Shown one piece after another: positions 61,651-64,000 of a DNA stretch of 64,000 bases (position 1 is the stretch's first letter; the number at the start of each line of letters is the position of its first letter). Made by a program: the position numbers and the translations under genes. The notes below the pieces were generated by a model. It ran no database searches. It saw only the letters and a list, made by a program, of their open reading frames with translations, and was not told the origin of the DNA. The stretch is from UBA2589 sp965223235 (GTDB lineage: Bacteria; Gemmatimonadota; Gemmatimonadetes; Longimicrobiales; Gaopeijiaceae): positions 723,147 to 787,146 of the forward strand of contig CBDCVV010000022.1 in the NCBI GenBank assembly GCA_965223235.1, in the 5' to 3' direction.

Positions 61651-63209
61651 GTGACCGCGGCACCTTCTACTCTACGCCGATCTACTACGCGTCCGGTGAG
61701 CCGCATATCGGGCACGCGTATACCACGATCCTGACGGATGTCCTGGCCCGCTTCGCCCGGCAAGACGGAGACGATGTCCTCTTCCTTACCGGCACCGACG
61801 AGCACGGTCAGAAGATCCAAGACGAGGCCGACAAGCGAGACGTGGCCCCGATGGAGCTCTGCGACGCGATGGCGGCGAGCTTCGAAGGTGCCTGGCTGCA
61901 ACTCGGCATTTCGCATGACCGCTTCATTCGAACGACCGAAGAGGAGCACAAGGCTGTAGTCACGGCCTTTCTCACCCGTCTCTGGGAGCGAGATCAGATT
62001 TACGAAGGTGTCTACTCGGGGTGGTACTGCGTCTCGGATGAGCGGTATTGGACCGAGAAGGACATCGGGGACGACCGGAAGTGCCAGATCTGCGGACGTG
62101 AGGTCGAGCACGTCGAAGAGACGAACTACTTCTTCCGCATGGGTCGCTGGCAAGAGGAGTTGGTCGCCCACATCGAGGCCAATCCCGAGTGGATCGTGCC
62201 AGAGATTCGGCGCAACGAGATCCTCGGATTCCTGAGGCAACCGCTCGGGGATCTTTCGATCTCGAGGCCGAAGGCGAGGCTCACGTGGGGCATCGACCTG
62301 CCTTTCGACAGCGATCACGTCGCGTACGTGTGGGTCGACGCACTCATCAACTACCTGACCGCGTCGGGAGCGATCCGACCCGATGCTCCCACCGGATCCC
62401 AAGGCTTCGACGATGTGAGTGGATCGTGGTGGCCTTGCGACATGCATGTGGTCGGAAAGGACATCCTGACTACCCACGCCGTCTATTGGCCTACCCTGCT
62501 CATGGGGGTCGGGCTGCCGCTCCCCAAGCAGATCTTGGCCCACGGGTGGTGGGTGGTGGGCGACACGAAGATGTCCAAGTCGTTGGGCAACGTCGTCGAC
62601 CCGCTCGCACTCCGGAGTGACTTCGGAACGGACGCCGTGCGGTGGTACCTCCTGAGAGAGATGCCCACGGGAGGGGATGCGGCCTTCACGCCAGAGCGCT
62701 TCCTTACGCGCTACGACGAGCTAGCGAATGTGCTCGGGAATCTCGCGAGTCGGGTGATCTCGATGATCGCCAAGTATCGAGACGGCGTGGTCCCGGAGTC
62801 GGCGGGGAGTGGGCTCGACGACCCAATCGCGGAGACGATCGATCTCGTTCGAGGAGCCCGCGCCCGCCTCCGGCTACACGAGGCGCTGGCGGCCGCGATG
62901 GATCTCGGGCGGGCGGCGAACGGATACGTCGAGGAGCGCGCGCCGTGGACGCAAGCCAAGCAGGTAGACGCAACGGAGGCTCTCGACGAGACACTCGCGA
63001 CTTTGGCTAGAGCGCTCGTCGTGCTGTCTGCCCTCTTCCAACCGGTGGTGCCCGACTCGATGGCCGAGCTCGCTCGGCGTCTGGGCCTTCCGGAGGTGCC
63101 TCGGATCGACGAGGCAACGACCGTCGCGCTGTCCGGGCTGCGTGTTGAGAAGGGTGACCCACTCTTCCCCAGAGTCGACCCGGGGTGGGGCGCCGACGAT
63201 GCTCCGTAA
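61647..63209 (+). CDS. metG: methionyl-tRNA synthetase
   Basis: A 520-residue class I aminoacyl-tRNA synthetase that charges tRNA-Met. HIGH motif as PHIGHAYT, KMSKS motif as TKMSKSLGN, one zinc knuckle CQICGREVEH, and VAYVWVDALINYLTASG in the active site. It ends after the anticodon-binding helices without the C-terminal Trbp111-like dimerisation domain present in many longer MetRS. GTG start overlapping the PSP1 gene's stop. Followed by a hairpin and a 187-base gap. Confidence 0.96.
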   Translation: MSDRGTFYSTPIYYASGEPHIGHAYTTILTDVLARFARQDGDDVLFLTGTDEHGQKIQDEADKRDVAPMELCDAMAASFEGAWLQLGISHDRFIRTTEEEHKAVVTAFLTRLWERDQIYEGVYSGWYCVSDERYWTEKDIGDDRKCQICGREVEHVEETNYFFRMGRWQEELVAHIEANPEWIVPEIRRNEILGFLRQPLGDLSISRPKARLTWGIDLPFDSDHVAYVWVDALINYLTASGAIRPDAPTGSQGFDDVSGSWWPCDMHVVGKDILTTHAVYWPTLLMGVGLPLPKQILAHGWWVVGDTKMSKSLGNVVDPLALRSDFGTDAVRWYLLREMPTGGDAAFTPERFLTRYDELANVLGNLASRVISMIAKYRDGVVPESAGSGLDDPIAETIDLVRGARARLRLHEALAAAMDLGRAANGYVEERAPWTQAKQVDATEALDETLATLARALVVLSALFQPVVPDSMAELARRLGLPEVPRIDEATTVALSGLRVEKGDPLFPRVDPGWGADDAP

Positions 63210-63300
63210 TGGGCTTGCACCCTCCGGCACAAAGTTCACCCGCTTGCTTGACTTCCCTTTCTGGGGCTCAATAGCTTTGAAGGAAGTGCCGATACTGTCA

Positions 63301-63328
63301 GGGACACCGACTCGAGAGTTGGTGTCCC
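63301..63328 (+). terminator. strong hairpin downstream of metG
   Basis: GGGACACC at 63301-63308 pairs with GGTGTCCC at 63321-63328; inside, a G-U wobble and ACTC/GAGT extend the stem to 13 pairs around a two-base loop. It lies 92 bases after the metG stop. No T-run follows, so termination would not be of the standard intrinsic type; a processing or pausing role is possible. Confidence 0.5.
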
Positions 63329-63351
63329 GTGTCACGTCGGGGATCTACACA

Positions 63352-63378
63352 GCAGTCACGAAGACCGCAGTCACGAAG
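63352..63378 (+). repeat. short tandem repeat before the M23 gene
   Basis: GCAGTCACGAAG occurs twice, at 63352-63363 and 63367-63378, with a 15-base period, ending 18 bases before the M23 gene's ATG. Confidence 0.5.
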
Positions 63379-63396
63379 CAACGGAGCTGAGCGCAC

Positions 63397-64000
63397 ATGG
63401 CCGGAGACAGGTGGACCTTCCTGGTCGTTCGAGGTGAGGACGATCCGGTCCAGCAGTACTCGGTGTCATTACGTACGCTTCGTGGGGCGCTTTGGGCATC
63501 GGGCGCCGCCGGTCTCGTGGTGATCGCGAGCCTCGTCATGCTGAGCGTGACGTCTGTCACCCAAGTGAAGGCCAACCGCCTCGAAGCTCGCAACGAAGCT
63601 TTGGAAGAGGAGCTGTCCGACTTCCAGGGCCGAATTCAGGCGTTGGAGGCGTCGCTCGACCAGGTGGCTGCCAATGACGAGCGCTTCCGGAACCTCGCCG
63701 GCCTCGAGGTCATCGACCCCGAGGTGATGCAGGCCGGCGTCGGCGGGCCCGGGCTCGGTCTCCCGCAAGCGTCTCCGCTTTGGTCGGTCGACTCGGTCAC
63801 GACGAAGTCGATCTTCGCCACCGGGTACGACCTGAGCACGTTGGAGCGAAGAGCTCGCTTGCTCTCGGAGAGTCTCGATGAAGCGACAGACTCCGTCCTC
63901 GCTCACCGGGACCTCCTGGAATCCACCCCGTCGATTTTGCCGACGAACGGCTGGGTCAGCTCCAGCTTCTCGCAGTCTCGGATGCACCCCGTCCACAACC
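63397..64000 (+). CDS. M23 family metallopeptidase, N-terminal part (cut by window edge)
   Basis: 201 codons are visible. After a short cytoplasmic start (MAGDRWTFLVVRGEDDPVQQ) comes one membrane helix at about residues 32-52, then a coiled coil (LEARNEALEEELSDFQGRIQ). Near the edge the start of the LytM/M23 domain appears (LPTNGWVSSSFSQSRMHPVH), where the first zinc His of the HxxxD type is to be expected just beyond. Membrane-anchored M23 proteins of this plan cleave or regulate peptidoglycan during division or growth. Downstream of metG, but with a 187-base gap. Confidence 0.85.
   Translation, partial: MAGDRWTFLVVRGEDDPVQQYSVSLRTLRGALWASGAAGLVVIASLVMLSVTSVTQVKANRLEARNEALEEELSDFQGRIQALEASLDQVAANDERFRNLAGLEVIDPEVMQAGVGGPGLGLPQASPLWSVDSVTTKSIFATGYDLSTLERRARLLSESLDEATDSVLAHRDLLESTPSILPTNGWVSSSFSQSRMHPVHN

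Overview
The window is GC-rich (roughly 63 percent by eye) bacterial chromosome with densely packed genes, many GTG starts and 1-8 base stop/start overlaps. The gene content points to Gemmatimonadota or a close relative: two large secreted sortilin/BNR-repeat proteins, a DUF5916 surface protein, a secreted amidase, an LVIVD-repeat protein, many Tat or lipoprotein hydrolases, BlaI/BlaR1 regulators and a 3-keto-glycoside type sugar operon. The taxon is inferred from this content only; there is no rRNA or tRNA gene to confirm it.

Layout. 1-9.5 kb: a truncated SDR with a creatininase-family hydrolase, a benzoate-CoA-ligase-type enzyme, an S1/P1-nuclease or phospholipase-C-like protein, a family 5 uracil-DNA glycosylase, a secreted amidase, a carboxypeptidase-regulatory-domain protein and a Tat-exported asparaginase-type Ntn hydrolase. 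9.5-13.5 kb: a BlaR1/BlaI pair diverging from a DUF5916 protein, with BlaI-like operators on both sides of the divergent region. 13.5-17 kb: a methyltransferase and a BNR protein. 17-23.7 kb: a six-gene operon on the minus strand encoding an ExbB/TolQ-type motor with C-terminal Ig-like domains, two ExbD-like proteins, a membrane-anchored protein in the TonB/TolA position, a TPR lipoprotein and a secreted protein with three EF-hand-like repeats. This is the best candidate here for an undescribed system.

23.8-29.1 kb: an LVIVD protein, a mobile mystery protein A/B (HTH/Fic) pair with a 57-bp interrupted palindrome upstream, and small membrane or secreted proteins. 29.1-37.3 kb is an accessory island with lower GC: a GmrSD-like DUF262/DUF1524 nuclease preceded by a frameshifted short partner, an Abi_C protein, IS110-type transposase remnants, a truncated membrane gene, a frameshifted proline-rich gene, three co-oriented genes of unknown function, a beta-propeller lipoprotein and a small secreted protein. 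37.4-42.7 kb: a multicopper oxidase, a coiled-coil protein and a second BNR protein.

42.8-52.0 kb: an eight-gene minus-strand operon (Tat Gfo/Idh, DUF1080 hydrolase, exported TIM-barrel protein, GMC oxidoreductase with its small subunit, MFS transporter, Gfo/Idh, TIM-barrel isomerase). Together these fit periplasmic oxidation of glycosides to 3-keto forms, cleavage, uptake and reduction. 52.1-64 kb: a zinc-finger-like protein, a RidA-family lipoprotein, an M20 hydrolase, two MFS transporters, an SDR, a response regulator fused to a degenerate PIG-L domain, then core genes (accA, a PSP1/RicT-like gene, metG) and the start of an M23 peptidase gene cut by the window edge.
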